In this document: in pieces, positions 18,991-27,934 of the stretch
How the letters are laid out: each line of letters opens with the position of its first letter
Numbering within the stretch: the first letter of the stretch is position 1
The notes under the pieces: model-generated
Told to the model about the DNA's origin: nothing
The model's database searches: none
Seen by the model: only the letters and a program-made list of their open reading frames with translations
Translations under genes and position numbers: made by a program
DNA from: Desulfobacteraceae bacterium
GTDB lineage: Bacteria; Desulfobacterota; Desulfobacteria; Desulfobacterales; Desulfobacteraceae
DNA length: 64,000 nt
Direction: 5' to 3'
Assembly (NCBI GenBank): GCA_024225635.1
Contig: JAAEMK010000499.1
Location: 85,829 to 149,828 of the forward strand

Positions 18991-19512
18991 ATGGAAGATA
19001 CACTTGTTGACTACATAACCGGTAAAACAGTTCCCAACTTAGGCCCTGAAGAAAGCCGGCAGATGTTTGAGCGAATTCTGGTTGAGCAGAAGGGATATGC
19101 CCGGGAAGATGTCCGGGTGGATGAACCCATCACCGTGGTCTTCCAGGGGAAAGAGTACCAGTCGACCGTCGACCTTGTGGTCTTCCTTAAGGATAGAGCC
19201 GTGATGGCCGTAAGGTGCGTCGCAGGCTCCCTTGGTTCCTATGAACGGGAGATACTTGCCGGGGCGAGACTGCTCTACGACTACCAGGTGCCCTTTTCCG
19301 TGTCCACCAATGGAAAAGACGCCCTGGTCAGGGAGGTTGTCACCGGGAAAAAGCATGGTGAGGGGATTGACGCCGTGCCGTCAAGGCAAGAGGCCCTGGA
19401 TCTCGTGGGTACCCTTGAATCTCCAGTGTTTCCAGAAGAAAAAAAGGAGCGGGAGATGATCATCTTCCGCTCCTACAATCTTGACAAATACCGGGACGAA
19501 TGCTCGGATTAA
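18991..19512 (+). CDS. Stand-alone HsdR N-terminal-like (HSDR_N) domain protein
   Basis: 173-residue protein resembling the nuclease-like N-terminal domain of type I restriction R subunits. The relevant pattern is SRQMFERILVEQKGYAREDVRVDEPITVVFQGKEYQSTVDLVVFLKDRAVMAVRCVAGSLGS. In the PD-(D/E)XK fold the expected core is Asp, then Glu/Asp-x-Lys. Here D is present in TVDLVV, but the second strand reads VMAVRC, so catalysis is doubtful. There is no helicase or methylase partner nearby, so it is not a restriction system. It lies in the gpmI transcription unit and converges with the next gene with a four-base overlap. Confidence 0.75.
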   Translation: MEDTLVDYITGKTVPNLGPEESRQMFERILVEQKGYAREDVRVDEPITVVFQGKEYQSTVDLVVFLKDRAVMAVRCVAGSLGSYEREILAGARLLYDYQVPFSVSTNGKDALVREVVTGKKHGEGIDAVPSRQEALDLVGTLESPVFPEEKKEREMIIFRSYNLDKYRDECSD

Positions 19513-20186
19513 GCCTTTGAGACTTCCTTGCCGCAGTGCTTGCACGTGGTGGCCCGCTTCTTGATTATCTCGGCGCAATGGGGGCACTCCCTGGTGTAGT
19601 GCCTCCCGTGCAGAACGGTAACGGCTTCGTCCACCGCTTTCTGGAGCAACGGCGCACCGAACTTATTGTTCACCATATGTTCGATAGCCTCCACATCCGC
19701 GATCTCTGACACCATTTCCGCAGCCTTGATTCTCACCCGGGTAGGCTGTATGGAGTCCAGGAGAATCTTGAGGATCTCGTCCCAGTCCTTGGAGATGTAA
19801 AAGTCGGTCAACAGGGAAAAGCCCTGCCTCATGGCCTCCTTGGTGTCCTCCCGCATCTTCATCACATCGTCGTCCAGCACCTGGCCGGTGCCTCCGATGG
19901 AGCTGAACACCGGCATGTATTCGAAATTATCGTCTCCCGGACTGTTGATGCAACGGTAGGAGGCAGTGTGTTCCATGGTCTCCTGAAGATTATCCCATCC
20001 CTGTTTAAAGGAGGGACACTCGTCGTTAAAGCAAACAAACAGGTAGGGGGTACCCCATCCAAGACCGTCGCCAACTGCAATATCGGGAACCTCCCACAGG
20101 CTCATCTCTTTTTTGCAGTGGGGACACACGGGCTTTTCCAGATTCAGGATTCGCTCAAGCAGATCCTCTTTTGTTTCGTAAGCCAT
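19509..20186 (-). CDS. Zinc-ribbon protein of unknown function
   Basis: 225 residues with paired cysteine motifs at both ends. CPHCKKEM lies near residue 21 with CFNDECPSF near 52. At the C-terminus CPHCAEIIKKRATTCKHCGKEV forms a classical zinc ribbon. The middle is helical (ILLDSIQPTRVRIKAAEMVSEIADVEAIEHMVNN) and may be a HEAT-like adaptor. AAGGAG eight bases before the ATG at 20186 fixes the start. No enzymatic motif is seen. I infer a binding or scaffold protein. Confidence 0.75.
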   Translation of the reverse strand: MAYETKEDLLERILNLEKPVCPHCKKEMSLWEVPDIAVGDGLGWGTPYLFVCFNDECPSFKQGWDNLQETMEHTASYRCINSPGDDNFEYMPVFSSIGGTGQVLDDDVMKMREDTKEAMRQGFSLLTDFYISKDWDEILKILLDSIQPTRVRIKAAEMVSEIADVEAIEHMVNNKFGAPLLQKAVDEAVTVLHGRHYTRECPHCAEIIKKRATTCKHCGKEVSKA

Positions 20187-20295
20187 CAATACAACTCCTT
20201 GCTTTATAGGTCAACGCCGCACGGCGTAAAGTTCGATTCCAAAAACGAACAAAGGTAAGTATCAATGGCCTTTTTGTCAAATTAATGCGCCTGGT

Positions 20296-21996
20296 TCAGG
20301 CATTGAATTCCATTCGAATGGTGTTAAAGTCCCGGGAACATGCGGAAAACGCATCCACGATCAAGGGATCGAAATGCACGCCCTTCTCCTTATGGATGAT
20401 CTCCATGGCGGTTTCATGGGAAACCGCCTCCTTATAAACCCGTTTGGAGGTAAGGGCGTCGTATACATCGGTCAAGGCCACGATCCTTGCCGACAATGGA
20501 ATCTCATCCCCCTTCAACCCCTTGGGATAACCGTTGCCGGACCATTTTTCATGGTGGCAGTAGGCGATCTCCTTGCCCAGGGTGAGAAACGACTGGTCCC
20601 CGATCTTGGCATCCACGGCCCTGAGGGCATCTCCCCCATAGGTGCAGTGCTGTTGAATGACCTTGAACTCCTCGGAATCAAGTTTCCCCGGTTTCAACAA
20701 AACCGCGTCCGGAATCCCAACCTTGCCGATGTCATGGAGAATCGATGAGAGGTGGATGTCGTCCACATAGGCGTCCGTAATATAGGAGTCAAAACCTGGA
20801 AAGTTCCTGAGCTCACAGGTAAGGACCCTGGAGTACTCCTGGATCCGCTCGAGATGGCTCCCGGTATCTTGGTCCCTGTACTCGGTCAGCTTTGCAAGCC
20901 CCATGATTGTTGCGGCGCGGATTCGCTTGATGCTGCTCATGCTGTCCAAAAGATCCTTTTCAAGCTCTTTTCGGGCCGTGATGTCCCGAAGAACCAGCTG
21001 AAAGCCCAGGATCTTGTCCTTTTTAGTAAGAACGGTCGCATTGCACTCCACATGGATGACCCGGCCGTCCAGGTTCACCAGCCGGAACTGGTAATCCTTG
21101 ATATCCCTGTTATTGGCAAACCCGTCCATCATGAAACGGTTCAGATCGGGAAAATCGTCGGCATGGACATAGTCCGGTAAGGCCAGGGAGAGATTCGGGC
21201 TCCCGGTTGTACCGATCATCCTGTAGAAATTGGGGTTGGCGATCAAAATTGTGCCGGAAGCATCCACCATGACAACGGAGTCCATGATGTTGTCGTAAAG
21301 TTCCCGGTATCTGAGTTCCGACTCCTCCAGTCTTTTTGCCCGTTTCGCAACTTCATTCTCAAGGTGGGTCGCATAGTAATCGATGTTGTGCCTCAGCTGG
21401 AACCCCAGCCACCTGGCAGTATGGTCCTCCCGGCTCTTGACCACGCTCACCAGGATGAAAAAGAGGAAAAAGAAATTGTTGCCGAAAAATATGGCGCGGT
21501 TTAAGGACCCAGGATCGTTGAAAACCATAACCGGCACAAGATAGAGAAGGTACATGACCAACCCGGAGATTAGGGACTGGGAAGCGGTAAGGGGAAGGAT
21601 GGAGGAAAACGCCACCACCAGGCAGATCATGCCAACGTAATAGAACGAACCATACCCCCCCATGGCGACCACCATCATGGAGATGGCGATGCCGCAGCTC
21701 ACATAGCCTGCCATGGCAACGGCAAAGGGATAACGCCGTCCGAACCGGCTGAAATAGACCGCCAAAAGAAACAACATCGCGATACAGCCCCCCAGCCTGT
21801 AAAGGAAGAATTGAAAAAACAGGTCCCTGACCGCATAATAATCTAGCAAAAGGAACAGGGGAAAAAGAATGAATGCCACCCAAAAGAGCAGGTAGAGCCG
21901 TCCATGGAAGAGGTTTTTAATCTCTTTTTGAAAAACAACGCTACTCGTTGAAGACGGTCCCTGATTTTCCCTGGAACGCCAAATATTCAGAATCAT
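20296..21996 (-). CDS. Membrane PAS-HD-GYP protein, probable c-di-GMP phosphodiesterase
   Basis: 566 residues. Roughly the first 190 hold five to six hydrophobic helices (LYLLFWVAFILFPLFLLLDYY and onward). A PAS domain follows at about 230-345 (MVDASGTILIANPNFYRMIGT). An HD-GYP domain at about 365-560 has the metal motif ILHDIGKVGIPDAVLLKPGK and the signature HHEKWSGNGYPKGLKGDEIP, then ALTDVYDALTSKRVYK. Intact metal ligands and the GYP-type loop predict hydrolysis of cyclic di-GMP or a related dinucleotide. Its start overlaps the upstream methyltransferase stop by four bases, so the two are co-translated. Confidence 0.92.
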   Translation of the reverse strand: MILNIWRSRENQGPSSTSSVVFQKEIKNLFHGRLYLLFWVAFILFPLFLLLDYYAVRDLFFQFFLYRLGGCIAMLFLLAVYFSRFGRRYPFAVAMAGYVSCGIAISMMVVAMGGYGSFYYVGMICLVVAFSSILPLTASQSLISGLVMYLLYLVPVMVFNDPGSLNRAIFFGNNFFFLFFILVSVVKSREDHTARWLGFQLRHNIDYYATHLENEVAKRAKRLEESELRYRELYDNIMDSVVMVDASGTILIANPNFYRMIGTTGSPNLSLALPDYVHADDFPDLNRFMMDGFANNRDIKDYQFRLVNLDGRVIHVECNATVLTKKDKILGFQLVLRDITARKELEKDLLDSMSSIKRIRAATIMGLAKLTEYRDQDTGSHLERIQEYSRVLTCELRNFPGFDSYITDAYVDDIHLSSILHDIGKVGIPDAVLLKPGKLDSEEFKVIQQHCTYGGDALRAVDAKIGDQSFLTLGKEIAYCHHEKWSGNGYPKGLKGDEIPLSARIVALTDVYDALTSKRVYKEAVSHETAMEIIHKEKGVHFDPLIVDAFSACSRDFNTIRMEFNA

Positions 21997-23483
21997 GGCT
22001 TCGTCCCAATGGCAAAAAGCTGAATACCCGCCCTCTCTTCGGCCACCACCTCGATATCACTTGTAAACTTTGTTTTAGCAAACAGGGATACAAGGGCCTC
22101 GGCATCCCGGTACACAAGCCGCCACTCAAGGAGACGATCCATGAACACCTTGTCGGAATTGGGCCTGAAATTGCCGACCATCAAACTGCCGCCGGGGCCG
22201 AGCTGGTCATAGCAGCGATTGGCAAGCAGGACAAACAGGTCGTCGTCCAGATAGTCAAACAGTCCTCCGGAATAGATGATATCCTGGAGTTCGATCTCAT
22301 GGCTGGAAGTTCCAAGGGCCCATTTGATCAGGTTGTCCTTGAGGTAGCTGATGGTTGCCTTGTGGTCGAAAGAGCGGGATTGTTCGCCCGTATATTGAAG
22401 CGCCTCGGGATCGATGTCAAGGCAGATGGCATGCACCCGGGAATCGTGCTCAAACCCTTTTATAAAATCAAAGAGTTCCCGGCTAGGGCCACAGGCCAGG
22501 TTCATGATGCGTACCCGGTTTTTCTGCCGTACGATCCCACGGCTCATCTTATCAAGCTTTTCTGCGATAAATTTCCGCCGTCCCCGAACCGCCATGCAGG
22601 GAGGCCTGTTCAATAGCCAGGCGTCAACCAGCCGCCCGATCTTTCCTGAGCCGCAGGGCCTGTTCCGGTACATCATGTCAATCATCTTGAAATCGCCGGC
22701 ATACCCGTTGGGTTTAAAATAGGCCCGTTCGGTAAGAGCGCTTCTCATGAAATAGGGAAAGGTCTCCTTGAAGATGTATGCCCACACCTCTTCTTCCACC
22801 GGGCTGCCCGCAAGCTCCGGGGCAAACCCGCCAAGGGAGTCAAAAAAGGTGTCCATTGCCCGGTTGAACCGGGTGACGGCCTCCGCCGGAATCTCATCCC
22901 GATGATCCTGCTGGAGCTTGACGGAAAGATCGAACATCTCCACCTTCAGCGCCTCTACAATGGCGTTGCTGCGGCTCCCCTCCCCGGTCTTGAAGAAATC
23001 CTGGGAAATGGCCCTGGATTCCACAAACCGCCGGGCACCGGTGGAAAGGGATGCGGCATAGGCCTTCAAGGGTTCGCTCTCTCCCAGTATCCTGCGAAAT
23101 TTCACACAGATGGACCGGGTAATCACGGTGATGAACCGGCTGTACAGCCCGGGATCATCCTTCCTGAACCGCTCCAGCTTATCCTGGGAGAACATGCTGA
23201 TGCGGCTTTCTTCGCTTGCGCAAACGTCCCTCACCCGGGAGCCCCCGTCAAAGAAACCGATTTCTCCAAAGAACTGGCCGTTTCCTATGGAGGCGACAAC
23301 GATTTTCGTGTCCCCCGTGGTGTAGGAGACTTCCATGGCGCCTGAATCCACATAATACAACGCCCTGGACGAATCCTCACTGATCTTGAGACGCTCCCCT
23401 TTTTTAAGCAGAACCAAGGTTGACCAGGGCAGCACCTCCCCGGGACTCCAATGTTCCGGGAATGGGACGGTGGAAAAATCCAT
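21993..23483 (-). CDS. Cyclic-nucleotide-binding domain fused to SAM methyltransferase
   Basis: 496 residues. An N-terminal Crp-like cyclic-nucleotide-binding fold occupies about residues 15-140 (GERLKISEDSSRALYYVDSGAMEV, GQFFGEIGFFDGGSRVRDVCA). A helical linker contains a conserved PYFMRSALTERAYFKPNGYAGDF segment. The C-terminus is a class I methyltransferase (IMNLACGPSRELFDF near 328, then CLDIDPEALQY). The linker plus methyltransferase resemble, from memory, proteins annotated as 3-hydroxypalmitate methyl ester synthases (PhcB-like). That assignment is tentative. AAGGAGGG precedes the ATG. It is coupled to the HD-GYP gene. Confidence 0.8.
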   Translation of the reverse strand: MDFSTVPFPEHWSPGEVLPWSTLVLLKKGERLKISEDSSRALYYVDSGAMEVSYTTGDTKIVVASIGNGQFFGEIGFFDGGSRVRDVCASEESRISMFSQDKLERFRKDDPGLYSRFITVITRSICVKFRRILGESEPLKAYAASLSTGARRFVESRAISQDFFKTGEGSRSNAIVEALKVEMFDLSVKLQQDHRDEIPAEAVTRFNRAMDTFFDSLGGFAPELAGSPVEEEVWAYIFKETFPYFMRSALTERAYFKPNGYAGDFKMIDMMYRNRPCGSGKIGRLVDAWLLNRPPCMAVRGRRKFIAEKLDKMSRGIVRQKNRVRIMNLACGPSRELFDFIKGFEHDSRVHAICLDIDPEALQYTGEQSRSFDHKATISYLKDNLIKWALGTSSHEIELQDIIYSGGLFDYLDDDLFVLLANRCYDQLGPGGSLMVGNFRPNSDKVFMDRLLEWRLVYRDAEALVSLFAKTKFTSDIEVVAEERAGIQLFAIGTKP

Positions 23484-23834
23484 GACTCACCCTCCTTTTT
23501 TTACTGCTATTGTTATGGACACCACCAGGAATGGTAAGAGAGGACGCCGGAATACAATGTCGGTTTAGCCGGTTTAAAAGAATGGTACGACTTTGTGGTG
23601 ATTCTATGGATTTTACCTGTAAACCGGTGAAGTGGCAACTGAAAATTTCAGCATGCCTGTATCACTGAAAAGATCAATGGCCAGGGGCCGGGCGGGCTCC
23701 ATGGACAGAAATCCGGGGAAACCGGGATAAAAATAAACGGGCCCGGCAAAATGCCGGGCCCGCTGAATATTCAAATTACAGGCGTTCGCACTCGAACGGT
23801 TGCCTGCATTAGCTTTATCAATGAGAAATGGGCA
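23484..23834. other. Intergenic region of 351 bases
   Basis: Gap between the methyltransferase start and the carboxylase stop, both on the minus strand. It holds the carboxylase terminator at 23726-23762 and a short compound hairpin at 23779-23806 (CAGGC and GTTCG paired with CGAAC and GCCTG). The rest, 23484-23720, is presumably the promoter region of the methyltransferase/HD-GYP operon. I see no recognisable sites or small gene there. Confidence 0.6.
23726..23762 (-). terminator. Rho-independent terminator of the carboxyltransferase operon
   Basis: Read on the minus strand, an 11-bp GC stem (CGGGCCCGGCA, AT-rich three-base loop, complement) is followed by TTTATTTTTAT. It lies 73 bases after the stop of the biotin-carrying gene. 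Confidence 0.88.
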
Positions 23835-25904
23835 CTATCCGATTACGGCAAGGACATCACCCTTGGACACGGAATCCCCTGAACCGAAATTAAGGGCCGT
23901 GACCTCCCCGTCCACCGGAGCGGGCAGGGCATTTTCCATCTTCATGGCCTCGAGAACCACAACGGTGTCGCCCTTTTTCACGGCATCGCCCACATTTTTC
24001 TCATATTTGATGATCATGCCGGGCATGGGCGCCGTTACCTGGGCGCCTGTTCCGGCTGCCGCCGGTGCCGGTGCGGCAGGGGCTGCCTGTGCAGCAGGCT
24101 TGGGAGCCGGTGCGGGAGCGGCCTGGGGGGCGGGTGCCGCAGCGGCAGGAGCCGGCGGCGGTGGCGGCACCGTGGTTCCCTGGACAGGCACGGGCTGGGC
24201 CGGTGCGACTGCTGGCTGGGGCACGGCCTGGGCAGGCTGGGCATAGGCTATGACCGGCGCACCGCCCACCTCGTCAACCCCGACCTCGAAGCACTCGTCA
24301 TCCACAAAGACATTAAAGGTCCTCAGGCACTCTGTCTTTTCCGGAAGCTCGCCGTTCAGTTCCCTTTCCACCAGCTTGCCGGCCTTGGCTTTTTCCACCA
24401 TCTCCGCCTGGCGTTTGGCATCCTCCAGGGTAATGGCCTTCATGGACTCGGGCACCGCCTCTTTTCCATATTTTCGCTGGAGAAACTTCTTGCCGGTAAC
24501 GGGAAAGAGAGTGTAGAGGATGAGATCGTCCTCATCCACGGCAAGATCCTTGATCTCGGCCTTGGCCGCTTCGAGCTCGGGTTCGAGCACCTCGGCGGGC
24601 CTGCAGGTGATGGGCTCCTCTCCCCTGTCATATCCCTTGAGCGCCTTTTTCCGAACTTCGTCATCGATGGGCACCGCGGTCTTTCCATAGAGACCGTAAC
24701 ACAGATCCTTGACCTGGGCCGTGATCATCTTGTAGCGATCGTCCGGGGTGTCGAACAGCACATTGTTGACGGTCTGGGTCCCCACGATCTGGCTTGTGGG
24801 GGTGACAAGGGGAACCTGTCCCAGCTCTTTTCTCACCCTTGGAAGCTCCTGATACACCTCACAAAGCCTGTCAAGGGCGTTCATGTCCCTGAGCTGATTC
24901 ACCAGGTTGGAGAGCATTCCCCCCGGGGTCTGGTGGAGCAGTACGTTGATGTCGATCACCGACAACTTGGTGTCGTCCAGAAGGTGGCGGTACTTGGGAA
25001 GAATCTCCGTCTCCAGGGTCTCGTTGATGGAGGCCAGGGTCTCGATGTCAAATCCCGTATCACGGTCCGTGCCGATCAAGGACATCACCATGGGCTCCAG
25101 GGCGGGATGGGAGGTTCTGTAGGCGTAGGGGCTCAGGCATGTATCCAGGATATCCACGCCGGCCTCTGCGGCCTTGAGATGGGTCATGGGCGCCATGCCC
25201 GATGTGGCGTGGGAATGGAGGTTGATGGGAACGTCCACGCTCTTCTTGAGGGTCTTGATAAGGTCATAGGCATCGTAGGGCGCCATGAGACCCGCCATGT
25301 CCTTGATGCAGATACTGTCCGCACCCATGCCCACAAGTTCCTTTGCCTTTTTGACATAGTAATCCAGGGAATAGACATCGCCGCCCATTCTCGGCTCGGT
25401 CAGGGAGTAGCAGACGCAGCCCTGGAAATGTTTGCCGCAGCTTTTTATAACCGGAACAACAGCTTCGAAATTCCGGTAGTCGTTCAGGGCGTCAAAGGTA
25501 CGAAAGATGTCCATGCCGTTTTCACTGGCCCGGTTCACAAAAGCCTTGGCAACATCGTCGGCATAATTCCGGTAGCCCACGAGATTCTGGCCCCGGAGCA
25601 GCATGGAAAAGGGGGTCTTCTTGATGTAGCGCTTCAGGGTCCTGATCCGCTCCCAGGGATCTTCGTTGAGAAAGCGGTGCATGGTATCAAAGGTGGCGCC
25701 GCCCCATACCTCCATGGCCCAGAACCCCACCTCGTCCATTCTCTCGGCCACGGGGATCATGTCCTCGGTTCTTCCCCTTGTGGCAAACAGGGACTGGTGG
25801 CCGTCCCTGAGGGAGAGATCTTCTATCTTCAGGGGATTTTCGGCCTTGGGCCTCTCTTTATTACAATCCATTACACACATCTTAATTCTGCCGTGTTCGC
25901 TCAT
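23835..25904 (-). CDS. Biotin-dependent pyruvate/oxaloacetate carboxyltransferase (PycB/OadA/5S type)
   Basis: 689 residues. An HMGL-like TIM-barrel carboxyltransferase domain lies at about 20-300 (LSLRDGHQSLFATRGRTEDM, EVWGGATFDTMHRFLNEDPW, CIKDMAGLMAPYDAYDL). The PYC_OADA domain extends to about 500. A Pro/Ala-rich linker (565-615) leads to a biotinyl domain with the biotinylated lysine in VLEAMKMENALPA. It transfers carboxyl groups between biotin and pyruvate/oxaloacetate. No biotin carboxylase and no OadB membrane subunit are nearby. That favours a transcarboxylase role with the MmdA homologue upstream over an ATP-driven carboxylase or Na+ pump. AGGAGAG precedes the ATG. Confidence 0.88.
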   Translation of the reverse strand: MSEHGRIKMCVMDCNKERPKAENPLKIEDLSLRDGHQSLFATRGRTEDMIPVAERMDEVGFWAMEVWGGATFDTMHRFLNEDPWERIRTLKRYIKKTPFSMLLRGQNLVGYRNYADDVAKAFVNRASENGMDIFRTFDALNDYRNFEAVVPVIKSCGKHFQGCVCYSLTEPRMGGDVYSLDYYVKKAKELVGMGADSICIKDMAGLMAPYDAYDLIKTLKKSVDVPINLHSHATSGMAPMTHLKAAEAGVDILDTCLSPYAYRTSHPALEPMVMSLIGTDRDTGFDIETLASINETLETEILPKYRHLLDDTKLSVIDINVLLHQTPGGMLSNLVNQLRDMNALDRLCEVYQELPRVRKELGQVPLVTPTSQIVGTQTVNNVLFDTPDDRYKMITAQVKDLCYGLYGKTAVPIDDEVRKKALKGYDRGEEPITCRPAEVLEPELEAAKAEIKDLAVDEDDLILYTLFPVTGKKFLQRKYGKEAVPESMKAITLEDAKRQAEMVEKAKAGKLVERELNGELPEKTECLRTFNVFVDDECFEVGVDEVGGAPVIAYAQPAQAVPQPAVAPAQPVPVQGTTVPPPPPAPAAAAPAPQAAPAPAPKPAAQAAPAAPAPAAAGTGAQVTAPMPGMIIKYEKNVGDAVKKGDTVVVLEAMKMENALPAPVDGEVTALNFGSGDSVSKGDVLAVIG

Positions 25905-25983
25905 TACACTCTCCTGTCAATATTCTTTAAGCCGTTGGCTGTTTTTATCATGTGGCTGCATGGCAACCCCAGGGACCTGGATA

Positions 25984-26190
25984 CTATTTGAAAACACGCA
26001 TCTGCATCATGGTCCGGCCCTGCATATGGTCACTCCTGCCCGCCATGCCCCAGTGGTTGAACCCGGGGGCCGGAAGCGGTGCCGCACCCTGGCTCGGATC
26101 CTGGCCCGAAGCGAGGCAGCCCGCCTCTTCCTGTGTCTTTATGTATGTCACCACCGCGGCTGTTGCGGCGGCCATCTTTTTTCTGTCCAT
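25984..26190 (-). CDS. Small protein between the carboxyltransferase genes
   Basis: 68 residues: MDRKKMAAATAAVVTYIKTQ, then EEAGCLASGQ, a Pro/Ala-rich linker and a conserved-looking tail (FNHWGMAGRSDHMQGRTMMQ). The helix-linker-tail plan resembles the accessory small subunits of decarboxylases and acyl-CoA carboxylases. It lacks the strong membrane helix expected of an OadG/MmdD anchor. It starts 10 bases after the MmdA-like stop, so it is in the operon. I infer a structural subunit. Confidence 0.65.
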   Translation of the reverse strand: MDRKKMAAATAAVVTYIKTQEEAGCLASGQDPSQGAAPLPAPGFNHWGMAGRSDHMQGRTMMQMRVFK

Positions 26191-26199
26191 TACCCCATC

Positions 26200-27753
26200 C
26201 TATACCGGAATGTTTCCATGTTTCTTTGCAGGCCTCATCTCGCGCTTGGTGCCCATGGCCTCCAGGGCATCCACCAGGCGGGCCCTTGTCTCGGCCGGAC
26301 GGATCACCGCATCCACATAGCCCCGGCTTGCGGCGCAATAGGGATTTGAAAAGAGGTCTTCGTACTCCTCGATCTTCTCCGCCCGTTTGGCCACGGGATC
26401 GTCCGCCCCCTTGATCTCCCTTGCGTGGATGATATTGGCGGCCCCTTCGGCTCCCATCACCGCGATCTGGGCGCTTGGCCATGCAAAGGCCATGTCCGCC
26501 CCAAGGTGCCTCGAGCACATGGCAATGTAAGATCCGCCGTAATCCTTGCGGGTGATGAGCAACAGCTTCGGCACCGTGGCCTCTGAATAGCACCAGAGGA
26601 GCTTGGCTCCGTGGCGGATGATGCCGCTCCACTCCTGGTCGCTTCCGGGAAGATAACCGGGTACGTCGGCAATGGTCAGCATGGGGATGTTGAAGGAATC
26701 GCAGAAACGGATGAACCGTGTGGCCTTGTCCGAGGCGTCGATGTCAAGGCAGCCCGCAAGGAAAGCGGGCTGGTTGGCAATGATGCCGATGACCCGCCCG
26801 TTGAGCCGTGCAAAACAGATCACGATATTCTTGGCAAAGTACTCGTGGGGCTCGAAGAACTCCCCGTTGTCCACGACGGAGGTGATCACATCCTTGATAT
26901 CGTAGCTCTGGTTGGGGTTGTCCGGAATCAGGGTGTCAAGTTCCGGGGCCAGGCGGTGGGGATCGTCCCCGGTCTCCTTGAAGGGCGGATCCTCCATGTT
27001 GTTGGAGGGCAGGTAGGAAAGCAGCTGCCGGATTCGCTCCAGGGCGTCCTCGTCGGACTCGCAGGCAAACTGGGCCACCCCGCTCTTTTCGTTATGGGTC
27101 ATGGCGCCGCCCAGGTCTTCAAAGGTGATCTCCTCCCCTGTCACGGACTTGATCACCTGGGGGCCGGTGATGAACATATAACTGGTATCCTTGACCATGA
27201 AGATCCAGTCGGTCATGGCCGGAGAGTAAACCGCACCGCCCGCCGTGGGCCCCATGATGGCGGAGATCTGGGGAATCACGCCGGAAGCGGAGGCGTTCCG
27301 GAAAAAGATCTCGCCGTATCCGGACAGGGCATCCACCCCCTCCTGGATCCTGGCGCCGCCGGAATCGTTGATGCCCACCACCGGGGCGCCGGCCTTCATG
27401 GCCATGTCCATAATCTTGCAGATTTTCTTGGCCTGCATCTCGCCCATGCTGCCCGCCCGTGATGTAAAATCCTGGGCATAGGCAAATACGGTCCGGCCAT
27501 CGACACGGCCGTAACCGGTGACTACGCCATCGGCAGGGATCTCCTTTTCTTCCATCCCGAAATTGGTGCACCGGTGGGTGACAAACATGTCCACCTCCCG
27601 GAAGGTTCCGCGGTCAAACAGGAGATCCAGCCGCTCCCTGGCATTGAGTTTTCCCTTTTCACGTCGCTTTGCAAGGGCTTTTTCGCCACCCATGCCAAGG
27701 ACCCGTTTTTCCCGCTCACGAAGATCCTTGATCTTGTCTGCTATTACTCCCAT
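26200..27753 (-). CDS. mmdA: Acyl-CoA carboxyltransferase (MmdA / transcarboxylase 12S type)
   Basis: 517-residue carboxyltransferase of the methylmalonyl-/propionyl-CoA family. The crotonase-fold signatures are present: GINDSGGARIQEGVDAL, GPTAGGAVYSPAMTDWIFMV, GGAMTHNEKSGVAQF, ADVPGYLPGSDQEWSGIIRHGAKLL and SYIAMCSRHLGADMAFAWP. It moves CO2 between methylmalonyl-CoA and biotin. The ATG at 27753 (MGVIADKIKDLREREKRV) gives the family-typical N-terminus; an in-frame ATG at 27786 adds 11 atypical residues. The operon order mmdA, small protein, biotin-bearing 5S-like gene suggests one complex used in propionate metabolism. Confidence 0.9.
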   Translation of the reverse strand: MGVIADKIKDLREREKRVLGMGGEKALAKRREKGKLNARERLDLLFDRGTFREVDMFVTHRCTNFGMEEKEIPADGVVTGYGRVDGRTVFAYAQDFTSRAGSMGEMQAKKICKIMDMAMKAGAPVVGINDSGGARIQEGVDALSGYGEIFFRNASASGVIPQISAIMGPTAGGAVYSPAMTDWIFMVKDTSYMFITGPQVIKSVTGEEITFEDLGGAMTHNEKSGVAQFACESDEDALERIRQLLSYLPSNNMEDPPFKETGDDPHRLAPELDTLIPDNPNQSYDIKDVITSVVDNGEFFEPHEYFAKNIVICFARLNGRVIGIIANQPAFLAGCLDIDASDKATRFIRFCDSFNIPMLTIADVPGYLPGSDQEWSGIIRHGAKLLWCYSEATVPKLLLITRKDYGGSYIAMCSRHLGADMAFAWPSAQIAVMGAEGAANIIHAREIKGADDPVAKRAEKIEEYEDLFSNPYCAASRGYVDAVIRPAETRARLVDALEAMGTKREMRPAKKHGNIPV

Positions 27754-27809
27754 AATAACAACCCGTCCTTTTTTTATTGATTTCATTCATATGATTTGAT
27801 TCATCGTCA

Positions 27810-27827
27810 AGCGCCCCGACAGGCGCT
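27810..27827 (-). promoter_or_regulatory. Hairpin in the mmdA leader
   Basis: 6-bp GC stem AGCGCC/GGCGCT with a six-base loop, 57 bases before the mmdA start. A TTGACG at 27914-27909 (minus) could be a -35 further upstream, with a weak -10. There is no T-run after the stem on the minus strand, so this is a leader structure rather than a terminator. Confidence 0.35.
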
Positions 27828-27934
27828 GTTGATATATGTTTTTCTTAAGTCGCGATGGTTCAGCTCGATAAGAAGATATCCCATCGAATACAAGATTTTC
27901 ACGCCTTTCGTCAAGAATTGATTTACTATTTTTA

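Noticed and set aside
18991-19512. Restriction-modification system
   Set aside because: Only an HsdR_N-like domain is present; there is no helicase, methylase or specificity subunit, and it sits in a housekeeping operon.
24933-25991. 352-codon plus-strand frame opposite the biotin carboxyltransferase
   Set aside because: His/Gly-rich shadow of a conserved gene, with no ribosome-binding site or family signature.
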